Shown piece after piece: positions 39,747-49,092 of a stretch of 64,000 nt of DNA. The stretch is taken from assembly GCF_004345565.1 (NCBI RefSeq), contig NZ_SLWA01000002.1, positions 682,001-746,000 on the forward strand. The letters are read 5' to 3'. The stretch's first letter is position 1. Each line of letters starts with the position of its first letter. This stretch comes from Flavobacterium circumlabens (GTDB taxonomy: Bacteria; Bacteroidota; Bacteroidia; Flavobacteriales; Flavobacteriaceae). The notes beneath the pieces were generated by a model that worked only from the letters and a program-made list of their open reading frames with translations, made no database searches and was not told where the DNA came from. The translations under genes and the position numbers were made by a program.

Positions 39747-40541
39747 ATGAAAAAACTTATGATGGTAACAGCGGCACTTGCCTTTTTTTCTTCCTACGCA
39801 CAAAATCAAAAAGAAAACACAGCAGTAAAACAAAAAACAACCCTTAAAAACGAAACAAAAATGAACAAGAAAATTTTAATTATCGTATCTAATGCCAATG
39901 CAATTGGACCCAACAACAGAAGAACCGGAATTTTTCTTCCGGAAGTAGCGCATCCTTATGCCGAATTCGACCAAGCAAATTACCAAATAGACTTTGCAGG
40001 TTTAACAGGAGATACGCCTTATTTAGATGCGCTTAATCTCGCAAATGATCCTCAGAACTTAGCCTTTCTAACAGGCAAGGGATGGGAAAGCATGCAAAAA
40101 GCCGTTAAATTGTCTGATGTTGATGTTAGTCAATATGATGCGATTTTTGTACCTGGCGGACTGGCACCAATGGTTGATATGCCGGAAAATGCACTTCTAA
40201 AAAAAGTGATTAAAGAAACCTACGAACGAAATGCTGTTGTTGGAGCAGTCTGTCACGGACCGGTATCCTTATTAAATGTAAAACTAAGCGACGGATCTTA
40301 TCTGGTTAACGGTAAAAACATCACTTCTTTTACAGATGAGGAAGAAAAAGGTTATGCTATAGCCGATGTGCCTTTCTTACTGGAAAGTGCCCTAACCAAA
40401 CAGGGAGCAAAATTTCATGCTGCCGCAATATGGTCAGCACACAGCATTGCCGATGGTAATCTGGTAACCGGACAAAATCCTGCTTCCGCAAAAGGAGTGG
40501 CTGAAAAAATGATTTCGATTTTGGAATCTGCTAAAAAATAA
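39747..40541 (+). CDS. Exported DJ-1/PfpI-family protein (HchA-like)
   Basis: 264 residues. The first 19 (MKKLMMVTAALAFFSSYAQ) look like a signal peptide. The mature part has the DJ-1 fold: KKILIIVSNANAIGPNNRRT, FLPEVAHPYAEF, and the nucleophile elbow VVGAVCHGPVS with Cys169 and the adjacent His170. HchA/YajL-type proteins in this family are glyoxalase III/deglycase-like and react with methylglyoxal. An alternative start at Met39 (MNKKILIIV) would make a cytoplasmic protein. I therefore note both; the long linker (KENTAVKQKT) argues for export. It is followed by ABM and aldehyde dehydrogenase genes. Confidence 0.82.
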   Translation: MKKLMMVTAALAFFSSYAQNQKENTAVKQKTTLKNETKMNKKILIIVSNANAIGPNNRRTGIFLPEVAHPYAEFDQANYQIDFAGLTGDTPYLDALNLANDPQNLAFLTGKGWESMQKAVKLSDVDVSQYDAIFVPGGLAPMVDMPENALLKKVIKETYERNAVVGAVCHGPVSLLNVKLSDGSYLVNGKNITSFTDEEEKGYAIADVPFLLESALTKQGAKFHAAAIWSAHSIADGNLVTGQNPASAKGVAEKMISILESAKK

Positions 40542-40656
40542 TGGACTGCTTGTATTGGCCTCTTCCAAAAAGGGTTGGGGTCAATATTATTTTTAATACC
40601 GTGGAATTCTCTCCGACAATCTAAATTTATAGTATAAAATTTAAAAAAAAATCAAA

Positions 40657-40965
40657 ATGGAAAATCAAAATCCGATTCATGTTTTTGCCACATGGAAAGT
40701 TAAAGAAGGGCAGGTTGAAAATGTTTTAAGCTTGTTAAAAACGGTGCATGACGCCAGTATCAGAGAAGAAGGTAATCTGTTTTATAAAATTCATCGAAGT
40801 AATTCAGATTTAAATACAATTGTTTTGTTCGAAGGATATTCGAGTGAAGCTGCCGTAGCGGAACATCGTAATTCGTCTCATTTTCAGGAATTTGTTCTGG
40901 GGAAAATCGTCCCTTTATTAGAAAACAGGGAGATTATTTTAACGACACCTATAAGTTATTTGTAG
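40657..40965 (+). CDS. Antibiotic biosynthesis monooxygenase (ABM) domain protein
   Basis: 102 residues, one ABM dimeric ferredoxin-like domain. IHVFATWKVKEGQVENVLSL, LKTVHDASIREEGNLFYKIH and LFEGYSSEAAVAEHRNSSHF carry the family motif (Arg/Glu-rich E-G-x-x-x-Y and the H-x-x-S/T-x-H-F near the end). ABM proteins are heme-independent quinol oxygenases or YgiN-like quinol monooxygenases. It may belong with the adjacent DJ-1 and aldehyde dehydrogenase genes in aldehyde or quinone handling. Confidence 0.85.
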   Translation: MENQNPIHVFATWKVKEGQVENVLSLLKTVHDASIREEGNLFYKIHRSNSDLNTIVLFEGYSSEAAVAEHRNSSHFQEFVLGKIVPLLENREIILTTPISYL

Positions 40966-41096
40966 GCCGAAAATGTTAAATAGTATAAAATAAGACATTG
41001 CAGCCAGCGATAATTTGATTAAATTTAAAAAACAAATCAGGAGACAAACTTCGATTAAAAAAGAAGCAGGGTTTTAAGTTCAACTAAAAAAACATT

Positions 41097-42491
41097 ATGG
41101 AAAAAACGATAAAAGTACTATTCCCGTACGATCAAAGTATAGTAAAGGAGTTACCGCTGATCAATAAAAACGATATTAAAAATATACTGGATATTGCCGA
41201 AAACTTATTTAAAGAGCAATCCAACTGGATTCCGGCCTATAAAAGAATGGAAATATTAGAAAAGGCTGCTTTCCTAATGAAGGAAAGGAGCGAGGAATTA
41301 ATTCACTTGGCAATCAGCGAAGGCGGAAAACCCTATCAGGATACAAAGGCAGAAGTGGCAAGAGCGATCACAGGAGTAAAGTTAGCCGCAGAGCATATTT
41401 CGCAAATAAAAGGAGAACAAATTCCAATGGGACTTACTGAAGCCTCCTTAAACAGAATCGCCTTTACCTCAAAAGAACCTATTGGAATTGTGGCAGCGGT
41501 TAGCGCTTTCAATCACCCATTAAATTTAGCAGTTCATCAGATTGCGACTGCTATTGCCGCGGGTTGCCCTGTGGTATTTAAGCCGGCAGGCAATACGCCA
41601 TTATCAGGTCTTGCACTTGCCGATATTTTAAAAGAAGCCGGTTTGCCGGAAGGCTGGCTGCAAGTGGTGTTATGTGATAATGAAACAACAGAATTACTGG
41701 TGACAGATCCGAGAGTTCATTTTTTATCTTTTATTGGTTCTGCAAAAGTAGGCTGGTACCTGAAAAGTAAATTAGCCCCGGGTACCCGATGTGCCCTGGA
41801 GCATGGCGGAGCAGCACCGGTTATTGTTGAAAGTGATGCCGATTTTAAAGAGATGATTCCGGATTTGGTAAAGGGAGGTTTTTATCATGCCGGTCAGGTT
41901 TGCGTATCGGTTCAGAAAATTTATGTCAATCAGGAAATTTGTGACCTTTTTACGGAACAGTTTTCCGAGGCAACTTCTAAATTAATTGTTGGGAATCCGT
42001 TTGATCAAACAACAGATGTAGGGGCGCTTATTACACCAAAAGAAGTAGATCGTGTAGAAGAATGGGTGAATGAAGCTGTTACTAAAGGAGCTAAAATAAT
42101 TACAGGTGGAAAAAGAATATCCGATACTTGTTTTGAACCTACCGTTTTGTTCAATCCTTCAGAAGATTCTAAAGTTTCGACCCATGAAATTTTTGGTCCA
42201 GTAGTTTGTATTTATCCGTTTACAGACCGGGATGAAGCCATAAGAAAAGCAAATGCACTCGATGTTCATTTTCAGGCTGCTGTTTTTACAAAAAATCTCG
42301 GTATTGCTTTGGATACCGTTAAAAAGTTAAATGCCACCGCCGTTATGGTAAACGATCATACTGCTTTTAGAGTAGACTGGATGCCTTTTGGCGGAAGAGA
42401 TGCTTCAGGTATTGGCATGGGAGGAATTTCCTATTCGATCAATGAAATGACAAGAGAAAAACTAACTGTTATTAAAAGCAAATTTCTGTAA
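41097..42491 (+). CDS. NAD(P)-dependent aldehyde dehydrogenase
   Basis: 464 residues, the normal ALDH length. The catalytic Cys is in FYHAGQVCVSVQKI and the general-base Glu in CALEHGGAAPVIVE. The cofactor-binding loop FIGSAKVGWYL and the helical VVFKPAGNTPLSG block are present. The sequence is closest in feel to lactaldehyde/glyceraldehyde-3-phosphate-type ALDHs, but the substrate is not assigned. Together with the preceding DJ-1-like protein it may detoxify reactive aldehydes. There are 131 bases between it and the ABM gene. Confidence 0.9.
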   Translation: MEKTIKVLFPYDQSIVKELPLINKNDIKNILDIAENLFKEQSNWIPAYKRMEILEKAAFLMKERSEELIHLAISEGGKPYQDTKAEVARAITGVKLAAEHISQIKGEQIPMGLTEASLNRIAFTSKEPIGIVAAVSAFNHPLNLAVHQIATAIAAGCPVVFKPAGNTPLSGLALADILKEAGLPEGWLQVVLCDNETTELLVTDPRVHFLSFIGSAKVGWYLKSKLAPGTRCALEHGGAAPVIVESDADFKEMIPDLVKGGFYHAGQVCVSVQKIYVNQEICDLFTEQFSEATSKLIVGNPFDQTTDVGALITPKEVDRVEEWVNEAVTKGAKIITGGKRISDTCFEPTVLFNPSEDSKVSTHEIFGPVVCIYPFTDRDEAIRKANALDVHFQAAVFTKNLGIALDTVKKLNATAVMVNDHTAFRVDWMPFGGRDASGIGMGGISYSINEMTREKLTVIKSKFL

Positions 42492-42726
42492 TTATTGGTT
42501 TAAGAGCGTATTGCCTGGTCTTAAATCAGAAACTTCTGATCTGTATTTTTTCTTGATTTTTTATTTATACTAAAAACATATAGTATTGATTATTAGTATT
42601 TTGTATTGACGAAATCGTTGTATAAATCTTGATTTTTAATGTATCTTTTCTTTATTTTTCTTTTTAAGTCTAGTTTCGTTATATCCTTTTTTTAGGAACT
42701 AACTTACTAATTTAAAAACCAAAATT

Positions 42727-45672
42727 ATGAAGAATCAATTACATGCTATTTTTTTTACAAGAGAAAAATATGGCCTTCTCATAGGGCTTTTTTTCATTCT
42801 CTTAACTTCAAATTTACAGGCACAGCGGGGCTATTACGATGCGCCGTATAAAAGGTATGAAGCAAACCTGGGGCAATTATCCAATGGTGCTGCCACTACT
42901 TCAAAATCCTATGTGCAGTCTGATCTGCAATCGGAAGCTACAGAGCAGCAATGCGTAAATCTGTCTGCTACGAACGCTACTGTTCAATGGACACTAACAG
43001 AAGCTGCGGACGGACTTGTAATCCGATACAGTGTTCCTGACGGACAAACAGCCACTGTGGGTGTGTATAACGGGAACACAAAAATTACAACGCTCACCCT
43101 GACTGCAATCTGGTCGTGGGAATATTTGTGGAGTAATGGAAATCCAAATAATGGCGGAATTACAAACCAGAATCCAAGAATGCGATTTGACGAAGTGCGC
43201 TATAAGCTTCCGGCTAAAATCGCTGTTTCCGGAACTTTAAAATTAGTGAGGGAAACGGGTAATATCCATTTGGATTTTGCCGAGATGGAACCTATTCCGG
43301 CAAGTGTTACCGCTCCATCAGGTTCGGTGACCTATACCGGAAACGGAAGTGATCTCCAAGCCTTTATTGACGCAAACGGCGGTAAAAAAATATTTATTCC
43401 AACTGGTGTTTTTAACGTTAATCGCGAATTATATTTCGGCTCGGCCAATACTTCGTTAATAGGAGCGGGAATGTGGTATACACAAATTAATTTCACGAAC
43501 ACCAGCAGCGGGAATGGAGGGTTGCGTGCCAATGCATCCAATATTTCATTTGCGGACCTTTATTTAACGACAAATTCGGCATCCAGAAGTAATTCCTATA
43601 AAGCCATAAACGGAGTTTTTACAGCCACTTCAACGGTAAAAAATATATGGGCAGAGCATTTTGAATGCGGTGCCTGGATTGCACAATACAATGTGGGAGG
43701 CCCTGCAATTGCCGATGGATTTACACTGTCTCATTGCCGTTTCAGAAACAACTATGCCGATGGAATTAATCTTTGCAAAGGAACTGTGAACTCCATCGTG
43801 GAGCATTGTAATTTTAGAAATAATGGCGATGACGATCAGGCAATCTGGTCTGCGGACGGACAGGAATGTATCAACAATACTTTTAGATACAATACTTCAG
43901 AAAACTGCTGGCGTGCCTGTGGCCTTGCTATTTACGGCGGAAAAAATAACAAAGCGTACAATTTAATTATAAAAGACAATCTGGAAGCGGGTATCAGGGT
44001 GAGTAATAATTTTCCAGGAGCGCCATTTAACAATGATGGACTACACGAAATTCACGATATTACCGTAACCACTTGCGGCACTTTTAATGATACTTACAAT
44101 AATCCGGTAGCCGCCGTGGATATTTTCAGTGCTACTAATGCCGGAACTCAGGTTAAAAATGTGCAGCTTTATAATATCGATATTACAGATTCCAGAAATG
44201 ATGCTATTTCGATCAGTAAAAGGTCAGGAGACGGTATTTATAATCTTAGTTTTAAAGACATAACGGTTAACGGAACAGGTAAAGAATATCCAAACAATAA
44301 TGCCCTAAACCGAAATTGGGGAAGAGGCTTTTTTCTACTCATAGCGGGTTCTCCTGCCGGAAATGGTACGTATTGTAATATGAATTATTCCAATAGAGGG
44401 GGTAATGCTACTGTTAATGAAGAAATCAGTGCAATTGGTACATTTTCCTGGACACCAGGTTCTAATTGTTCAAGTACATCAGTTCCTGTAACGGGAGTAA
44501 CAATTTCGCCAACAACCGCTAATTTAGGCGTTGGTGCCACACAACAATTAACGCCAACTGTTGCTCCGGCCAATGCGACAAACAAAACGGTGACGTACAG
44601 TTCTAATAATACCGGAGTGGCGACCGTAAACGGGGCAGGTTTAATCACTGCTATTGCTTCGGGATCAGCTACCATCACGGTGACCACGCAGGACGGTGCC
44701 AAAACGGCCACTGCTGCAATCACCGTAAACTCATCAAATGTAGCGGTTACGAGTGTGAGTCTTAGTCCGGGATCAGCAACATTGTCCGTAGGCGCGACAC
44801 AACAGTTAACACCAACAGTTCTTCCCTCTAACGCAACGAATAAAGCGGTTAGTTATGCTTCAAACAATACCGGTGTAGCAACGGTTAATGCTGCGGGTTT
44901 AGTCACCGCAATTTCAAACGGAACAGCAACAATCACCGTAACCACTTCAGACGGGAATAAAACAAGTACGGCAGCAATTACGGTCAGTACTGCAACCGGA
45001 AACTACTTTACCATTAAAAACAGGTGGACCAACAACTATTTATACGATGCCGGTGCCAATGTAGGATATGGTGCAACTGTGGCCAATAACAATTACAAAT
45101 GGGAAAAAGTTGCCGTTGACGCGACTTATTTTATATTGAAAAATGTAGGTACCGGAGATATAATGCATATTGAAAACTTAACAGGGGCCGTGCAATGTAC
45201 GGCAGGATCATCCGGCTGGTGGAGTGCCCAATGGTCAAACGAAAATGTTGATGCTAACTGGGTGAGAATTAAAAACAGATGGCAGACCGGAAGCATGATT
45301 CATATTGAAAACTTAAATGGTTCTGCTCAATATGCCGGAGCTCAGAACAATTGGGAAAGTGCACAATGGCAATTTCAAAACACTACTACCGCTAAAATGA
45401 GTAGTATAAAAGAAGAAATTAGTACCCAAAATAATGCCTTTATCGGGATCTATCCGAACCCGGCAACCGATAATGAATTTAATATTGTATTCCCGGAATT
45501 AAAATCGGGTGCTGTCGCAACAGTAACGGTTACCGATAGCAATGGCAGAAGGGTTTTGGTAAACAAGCTTAATACTTCCGGAAAGATCAATCATAATTTA
45601 GCCAAAGGAATATATTTTGTGACAATCAGTTCCGAATCTTTCACTATTTCTAAAAAGCTGATCGTTAAATAA
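42727..45672 (+). CDS. Secreted GH87-like alpha-1,3-glucanase/mycodextranase with Big_2, ricin and T9SS domains
   Basis: 981 residues. After a signal peptide (ending NLQAQ), residues ~35-190 form a CBM35-like domain. Residues ~200-580 form a right-handed beta-helix with FRNNYADGINLC (Asp345) and NFRNNGDDDQAIWS (Asp368-370). This matches the Asp pattern (one Asp, then a DD/DDD pair) that provides catalysis in GH87 alpha-1,3-glucanases and mycodextranases. Residues ~587-752 are two Big_2 domains (VTISPTTANLGVGATQQLTP and the near-repeat at ~675). Residues ~757-890 form a ricin/CBM13-like beta-trefoil with IENLTGAVQ/IENLNGSAQ repeats. The C-terminus (YPNPATDNEFNI...) is a T9SS sorting domain. 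It probably degrades fungal or bacterial alpha-glucan outside the cell. Confidence 0.82.
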   Translation: MKNQLHAIFFTREKYGLLIGLFFILLTSNLQAQRGYYDAPYKRYEANLGQLSNGAATTSKSYVQSDLQSEATEQQCVNLSATNATVQWTLTEAADGLVIRYSVPDGQTATVGVYNGNTKITTLTLTAIWSWEYLWSNGNPNNGGITNQNPRMRFDEVRYKLPAKIAVSGTLKLVRETGNIHLDFAEMEPIPASVTAPSGSVTYTGNGSDLQAFIDANGGKKIFIPTGVFNVNRELYFGSANTSLIGAGMWYTQINFTNTSSGNGGLRANASNISFADLYLTTNSASRSNSYKAINGVFTATSTVKNIWAEHFECGAWIAQYNVGGPAIADGFTLSHCRFRNNYADGINLCKGTVNSIVEHCNFRNNGDDDQAIWSADGQECINNTFRYNTSENCWRACGLAIYGGKNNKAYNLIIKDNLEAGIRVSNNFPGAPFNNDGLHEIHDITVTTCGTFNDTYNNPVAAVDIFSATNAGTQVKNVQLYNIDITDSRNDAISISKRSGDGIYNLSFKDITVNGTGKEYPNNNALNRNWGRGFFLLIAGSPAGNGTYCNMNYSNRGGNATVNEEISAIGTFSWTPGSNCSSTSVPVTGVTISPTTANLGVGATQQLTPTVAPANATNKTVTYSSNNTGVATVNGAGLITAIASGSATITVTTQDGAKTATAAITVNSSNVAVTSVSLSPGSATLSVGATQQLTPTVLPSNATNKAVSYASNNTGVATVNAAGLVTAISNGTATITVTTSDGNKTSTAAITVSTATGNYFTIKNRWTNNYLYDAGANVGYGATVANNNYKWEKVAVDATYFILKNVGTGDIMHIENLTGAVQCTAGSSGWWSAQWSNENVDANWVRIKNRWQTGSMIHIENLNGSAQYAGAQNNWESAQWQFQNTTTAKMSSIKEEISTQNNAFIGIYPNPATDNEFNIVFPELKSGAVATVTVTDSNGRRVLVNKLNTSGKINHNLAKGIYFVTISSESFTISKKLIVK

Positions 45673-45742
45673 TTGGGTTGAAATAACATTCCGGAGAGAC
45701 TCATTCTAAAATAAAGGGAACGATTTTAGAATACCTTAAATT

Positions 45743-45766
45743 AAACCAGTGATTTATCACTGGTTT
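45743..45766 (+). terminator. Intrinsic terminator of the glucanase gene
   Basis: Stem AAACCAGTGA (45743-45752) with complement TCACTGGTTT (45757-45766), 4-nt loop and a T run. It lies 71 bp after the stop codon. Confidence 0.85.
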
Positions 45767-45984
45767 TTTTATGGGCTAAAATACTTTTTGTACCGTTTTT
45801 ACCCTTAGCGAATCGACTAAAATACAATAAAATTTATCCTGACAAAAAACAAGTTATGCTAAATATCAGACCATTTATTACATGAATAATAGAGTTTGTT
45901 TATTCCTGATGGTTGCTCTCCTTTATTAAATATAGTTTTAAGTGATGTTTTTAATAGAGTAATTAACCTTAATTTCTGTAAATT
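45767..45984. other. Intergenic region before the JAMM-like lipoprotein gene
   Basis: About 220 bp. It holds only a 15-codon ORF at 45882-45929 (a hydrophobic MNNRVCLFLMVALLY peptide), which could be a remnant signal peptide or chance. No clear promoter. Confidence 0.35.
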
Positions 45985-47331
45985 ATGGATGGTAAACTAA
46001 AAAAGGCAGCTTCTATCTTTATCTTAATAAGTGTAGGAGTTTTTCTGTCACGATGCCAGCAAGAAGAAAATGAAGCACCCGACATTCAAAAAAGGGAGCA
46101 AAACAAAGCCGTTACTGCTGCAAAAAAATGGTTTGAGAACAGTAGGCTGCAGCTCGAAGCATTAGCCTTCACCGAAACGATTGACTGGAACAATGCCATT
46201 GTAACTAATGGAGAAATGGGAAGGACGATAGAAGTTCCTCTTATACTGAAACCAAATACCAATACCAATGTGGTGACTGATGAAGACTACAAAACGCATA
46301 TGAGATTATTATTTGTTCCCGACATAGCAGGTCAATACAAAGTGTACGACATTGTTTACACAACAAAAGACTACGCTTTTGACAATACGAATAGGGAACA
46401 AAATTTCTACCATATCGATCCCAGATATTCGGGCTACATCACCATTCAGGACAGTCAAAATAAAATTATATACTCAGGGGAATTTGTAAACGGAATGGTG
46501 ACCATCCTGCATAATTTAAGTCGGGGATCAAACGAAACTTCGCGAACATACTGCAGATATTGGGTTTATGTAGGTTCTTCTGTAAACTGCAGCAGCTGGG
46601 TTTGGGAACCTGATTATGGAAGCGGATACAATTGGGGACCTCCCGGTATGTCAGGTGCTGTTCCCCGGACGTACTTCCCTTCTTTTAAATTAGATCCCTG
46701 TGGTGCCGCTAAAACAACAACAGGAATTTCAGCAAAATCAGGTTATTTAAACGCTAAATCCGATATTATGCAGGCGAGTGCTGACGGAAAGGAACACAGT
46801 ATTACTTTAGGGAATGGTACAGGAGGTGCTTTAACCCAGGCACCTATGAACAACGGAGGCACAAACGGAGTAAAGGTCAACCAGAATTGGCCCGGAGCTT
46901 TTGCCGCGATGCACAACCACCCCAATAATTCTCAGGTATCTGCAGGAGATATCTATGCTGCGGTAACGCTGAATACAACAAACAGTAATTTTACAACTTC
47001 TTTCATCTTTACAGAAGGACAGACCTATGCCATTGTGATTACGAATTTAACAGCGGCAAAAGCTTTTGTGACAGCTTATCCGGCAGATATATCTCCTATA
47101 TATCCGCCTGAATTTCCTGATGTTATTTTTAGCCAATTACTAGCGCTCGTAAATGTCATGGGATCAAGTGTAGAAGGAAAAACTAATGCAATAGCTTTTA
47201 CTTTAGATAAATTTAAATCAGGAATAACACTATTGAAACAAGAACATTCAGGAGAATTTAAACCTATTAATTTTAAAGAGATTACTCAGGCTAATGGCAG
47301 TAAATCATACAATTCAATACCTTGTAATTAA
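45985..47331 (+). CDS. Lipoprotein with a C-terminal JAMM/JAB-like motif, unknown
   Basis: 448 residues. MDGKLKKAASIFILISVGVF, then LSRC gives a lipobox at Cys24, so it is lipid-anchored. Residues ~60-235 are an unrecognised beta-rich region with a paired Cys/Trp stretch (CRYWVYVGSSVNCSSWVW). The C-terminal domain contains a candidate Zn metallopeptidase signature: Glu270 (DGKEHSITLG), then His310-x-His312-Pro (AFAAMHNHPNNSQ), Ser319 and Asp322 (VSAGDIYAA). This H-x-H-P..S-x-x-D pattern is that of JAMM/JAB domains. JAB domains also occur in polymorphic toxins. It is followed 19 bases later by six tandem paralogous exported proteins, so it may be toxin-like with the array as immunity-like partners. 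This functional idea is inference. Confidence 0.68.
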   Translation: MDGKLKKAASIFILISVGVFLSRCQQEENEAPDIQKREQNKAVTAAKKWFENSRLQLEALAFTETIDWNNAIVTNGEMGRTIEVPLILKPNTNTNVVTDEDYKTHMRLLFVPDIAGQYKVYDIVYTTKDYAFDNTNREQNFYHIDPRYSGYITIQDSQNKIIYSGEFVNGMVTILHNLSRGSNETSRTYCRYWVYVGSSVNCSSWVWEPDYGSGYNWGPPGMSGAVPRTYFPSFKLDPCGAAKTTTGISAKSGYLNAKSDIMQASADGKEHSITLGNGTGGALTQAPMNNGGTNGVKVNQNWPGAFAAMHNHPNNSQVSAGDIYAAVTLNTTNSNFTTSFIFTEGQTYAIVITNLTAAKAFVTAYPADISPIYPPEFPDVIFSQLLALVNVMGSSVEGKTNAIAFTLDKFKSGITLLKQEHSGEFKPINFKEITQANGSKSYNSIPCN

Positions 47332-47350
47332 TTTATAAAATGAAAAACAA

Positions 47351-47782
47351 ATGAAAAACATATTAAAAATATCCGCGCTTATAGTTCTATTTATAAACAT
47401 TAGCTGCAAAGCACAACAAATGGTTCAAACGCCTAATGATGTCTATAAATTAAAGAAAAATGAGCAGCAATTTCTTAACAAGCCATTAAAAAATCTTCTG
47501 AAAGAAATAAAACCAGAGATAAAATCAGCTTTTGGAACGTTGAGCTCAGTAGGTTATCCATCGTATTTTTCATTTTCATTTATTAGTTCACACGAATTAA
47601 AACAAAAAAAGGAAGGAAGAAAACTTATAGGATTATACGTTTATGTAAAAGAGCCCGTTGATGAATGGGATTATGGTACCAGACCAAAAGAAATAGAATT
47701 CTCCTGGCGAAAAGAAGATGTGGAGAAGTATGGTAATTTTACTGTAGTGAGGATTAAAGTAATTGAACGAATAGAAGACTAA
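47351..47782 (+). CDS. Tandem small exported protein, paralogue 1 of 6
   Basis: 143 residues. The N-terminus is a signal peptide with a lipoprotein-like end (IVLFINISC, then KAQQ; whether Cys is lipidated is uncertain because the -3 residue is not Leu). The conserved core reads QFLNKPLKNLLKEIKPEIK, followed by a beta-rich part (FSFSFIS, GLYVYVKEP) and a charged end (EIEFSWRKEDVEKYG, VVRIKVIERIED). I do not recognise the family. It starts 19 bases after the JAMM-like lipoprotein gene and shares strand and transcript with it. Confidence 0.75.
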   Translation: MKNILKISALIVLFINISCKAQQMVQTPNDVYKLKKNEQQFLNKPLKNLLKEIKPEIKSAFGTLSSVGYPSYFSFSFISSHELKQKKEGRKLIGLYVYVKEPVDEWDYGTRPKEIEFSWRKEDVEKYGNFTVVRIKVIERIED

Positions 47783-47785
47783 AGT

Positions 47786-48202
47786 ATGGAAAGTACTATA
47801 AAAATATTAGCAATATTATTTGTTATAAATTCTAACTGTAAAGCACAACAAATGCTTCAAGTGCCAATGGATGCCTATAAGTTAAAAACGAATGAACAGC
47901 AATTCATCAATAAACCTTTAAGAAATTTATTGAAAGAAATAAAACCGGAAATAAAATTTGTTTCAGGTACAGTAGATTATCCACCATTTTTTTCTTTTCG
48001 ATTCATAAGCCGTGAAGAAATAATGAAGAAATCAATAAATGATAATACGTTTGGTATAGGTTTATATGTATATGTAAAAGAACCTTTAGACTGGGATTTT
48101 GATAAAAGACCAAAAGATACAGCCTCTAAATGGACAAAAGAGGATCTGGAAAAGTACGGAAACCTTACTTTAGAGCGAATTAAAGTTATTGGTAAAGAAT
48201 AA
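47786..48202 (+). CDS. Tandem small exported protein, paralogue 2 of 6
   Basis: 138 residues, starting three bases after paralogue 1. Hydrophobic leader ILAILFVINSN, then CKAQQ. The core QFINKPLRNLLKEIKPEIK is changed at two positions against copy 1. The middle differs (VDYPPFFSFRFISREEIMKK), and the end is shorter (TKEDLEKYGNLTLERIKVIG). The invariant parts are the leader, the core and the YVKEP...WTKEDLEKYGN end; the FxFxFIxxxE loop is the most variable. Confidence 0.75.
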   Translation: MESTIKILAILFVINSNCKAQQMLQVPMDAYKLKTNEQQFINKPLRNLLKEIKPEIKFVSGTVDYPPFFSFRFISREEIMKKSINDNTFGIGLYVYVKEPLDWDFDKRPKDTASKWTKEDLEKYGNLTLERIKVIGKE

Positions 48203-48242
48203 TTTTGTTAATATTCAAATCCTTAAAATAAGACTAAGTACC

Positions 48243-48662
48243 ATGAAAATCATATTAAAAACATTTATAATTCTATTCGTATTTGCAAACATTAGCTGCA
48301 AGGCACAACAAATGGTGCAAACACGTAATGATGTTTATAAATTAAAAGCAAATGAACAGCAATTTCTCAATAAGCCTTTAAAAAATCTTCTGAAAGAAAT
48401 AAAACCTGAGATTAAGATGGCTTTCGGAATAGTAGATTATCCATCATTTTTTGCTTTCAAATTTTTTACTCCCACTGAAATTAATCGAAGGGTCATTGGG
48501 AGAAAACATAATAGTATTTATATATATGTAGAGGAACCAATTGACTGGAATTTTGATAAAAGAGTTAAGGGAAAAGAATACCAATGGACAAAGGAAGATT
48601 TAGAAAAATATGGTAATCTTACTGTAACTAGGATAAAGGTAGTTCAACGAATAGAAGACTAA
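48243..48662 (+). CDS. Tandem small exported protein, paralogue 3 of 6
   Basis: 139 residues from the ATG at 48243; an earlier in-frame ATG at 48189 overlaps the previous gene and encodes no signal peptide, so I reject it. The leader is IILFVFANISC, then KAQQ. The core is QFLNKPLKNLLKEIKPEIK, identical to copies 1, 5 and 6. The variable loop (VDYPSFFAFKFFTPTEINRR) and the tail (WTKEDLEKYGNLTVTRIKVV, QRIED) follow. The gap to copy 2 is 40 bases, the largest in the array. Confidence 0.75.
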   Translation: MKIILKTFIILFVFANISCKAQQMVQTRNDVYKLKANEQQFLNKPLKNLLKEIKPEIKMAFGIVDYPSFFAFKFFTPTEINRRVIGRKHNSIYIYVEEPIDWNFDKRVKGKEYQWTKEDLEKYGNLTVTRIKVVQRIED

Positions 48663-48667
48663 AAAGT

Positions 48668-49087
48668 ATGAAAAATACATTGAAACTAGTACTGTTGTTT
48701 TCTGTGATACACTGTAGCTGCAAAGCACAACAAATGGTAAAAACTACTAAAGATGTCTATCTATTAAAAACAAATGAACAGGAATTTATTAATAAACCTT
48801 TGAAAAAACTTCTCAAAGAAATAAAACCGGAAATCAAAACTGCAAATCCTACTAATGATAATCCCTACTATTTTAGTTTTAAATTTAGAACACTGGAGCA
48901 AAGATTACAAAATAAAGGAAGTAAGGAAGATCGTGTATCGCTATATGTCTATGTAAAAACTCCTATTGACTGGAAGTATGACGAAAGACCCAAAGGCAAA
49001 GAATTAGTTTGGACAAAAGAAGATCCAGAGAAATATGGCGATCTAATTGTAGTTCGAATCAAAGTAATTCAACCCGTAGAGGAATAG
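48668..49087 (+). CDS. Tandem small exported protein, paralogue 4 of 6
   Basis: 139 residues, five bases after paralogue 3. Leader VLLFSVIHCSC, then KAQQ. Core EFINKPLKKLLKEIKPEIK. The loop is NDNPYYFSFKFRTLEQRLQN, and the end WTKEDPEKYGDLIVVRIKVI. It is the most diverged copy in the loop, but the overall scaffold is retained. Confidence 0.75.
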   Translation: MKNTLKLVLLFSVIHCSCKAQQMVKTTKDVYLLKTNEQEFINKPLKKLLKEIKPEIKTANPTNDNPYYFSFKFRTLEQRLQNKGSKEDRVSLYVYVKTPIDWKYDERPKGKELVWTKEDPEKYGDLIVVRIKVIQPVEE

Positions 49088-49092
49088 ATGCT

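Noticed and set aside
44385..44723. 112-codon minus-strand ORF in the glucanase gene
   Set aside because: It is antisense to the Big_2 repeats; long antisense frames are expected there because of codon bias.
45882..45929. 15-codon ORF MNNRVCLFLMVALLY
   Set aside because: Resembles a truncated signal peptide, but it is too short and has no neighbour of the same family to support a call.
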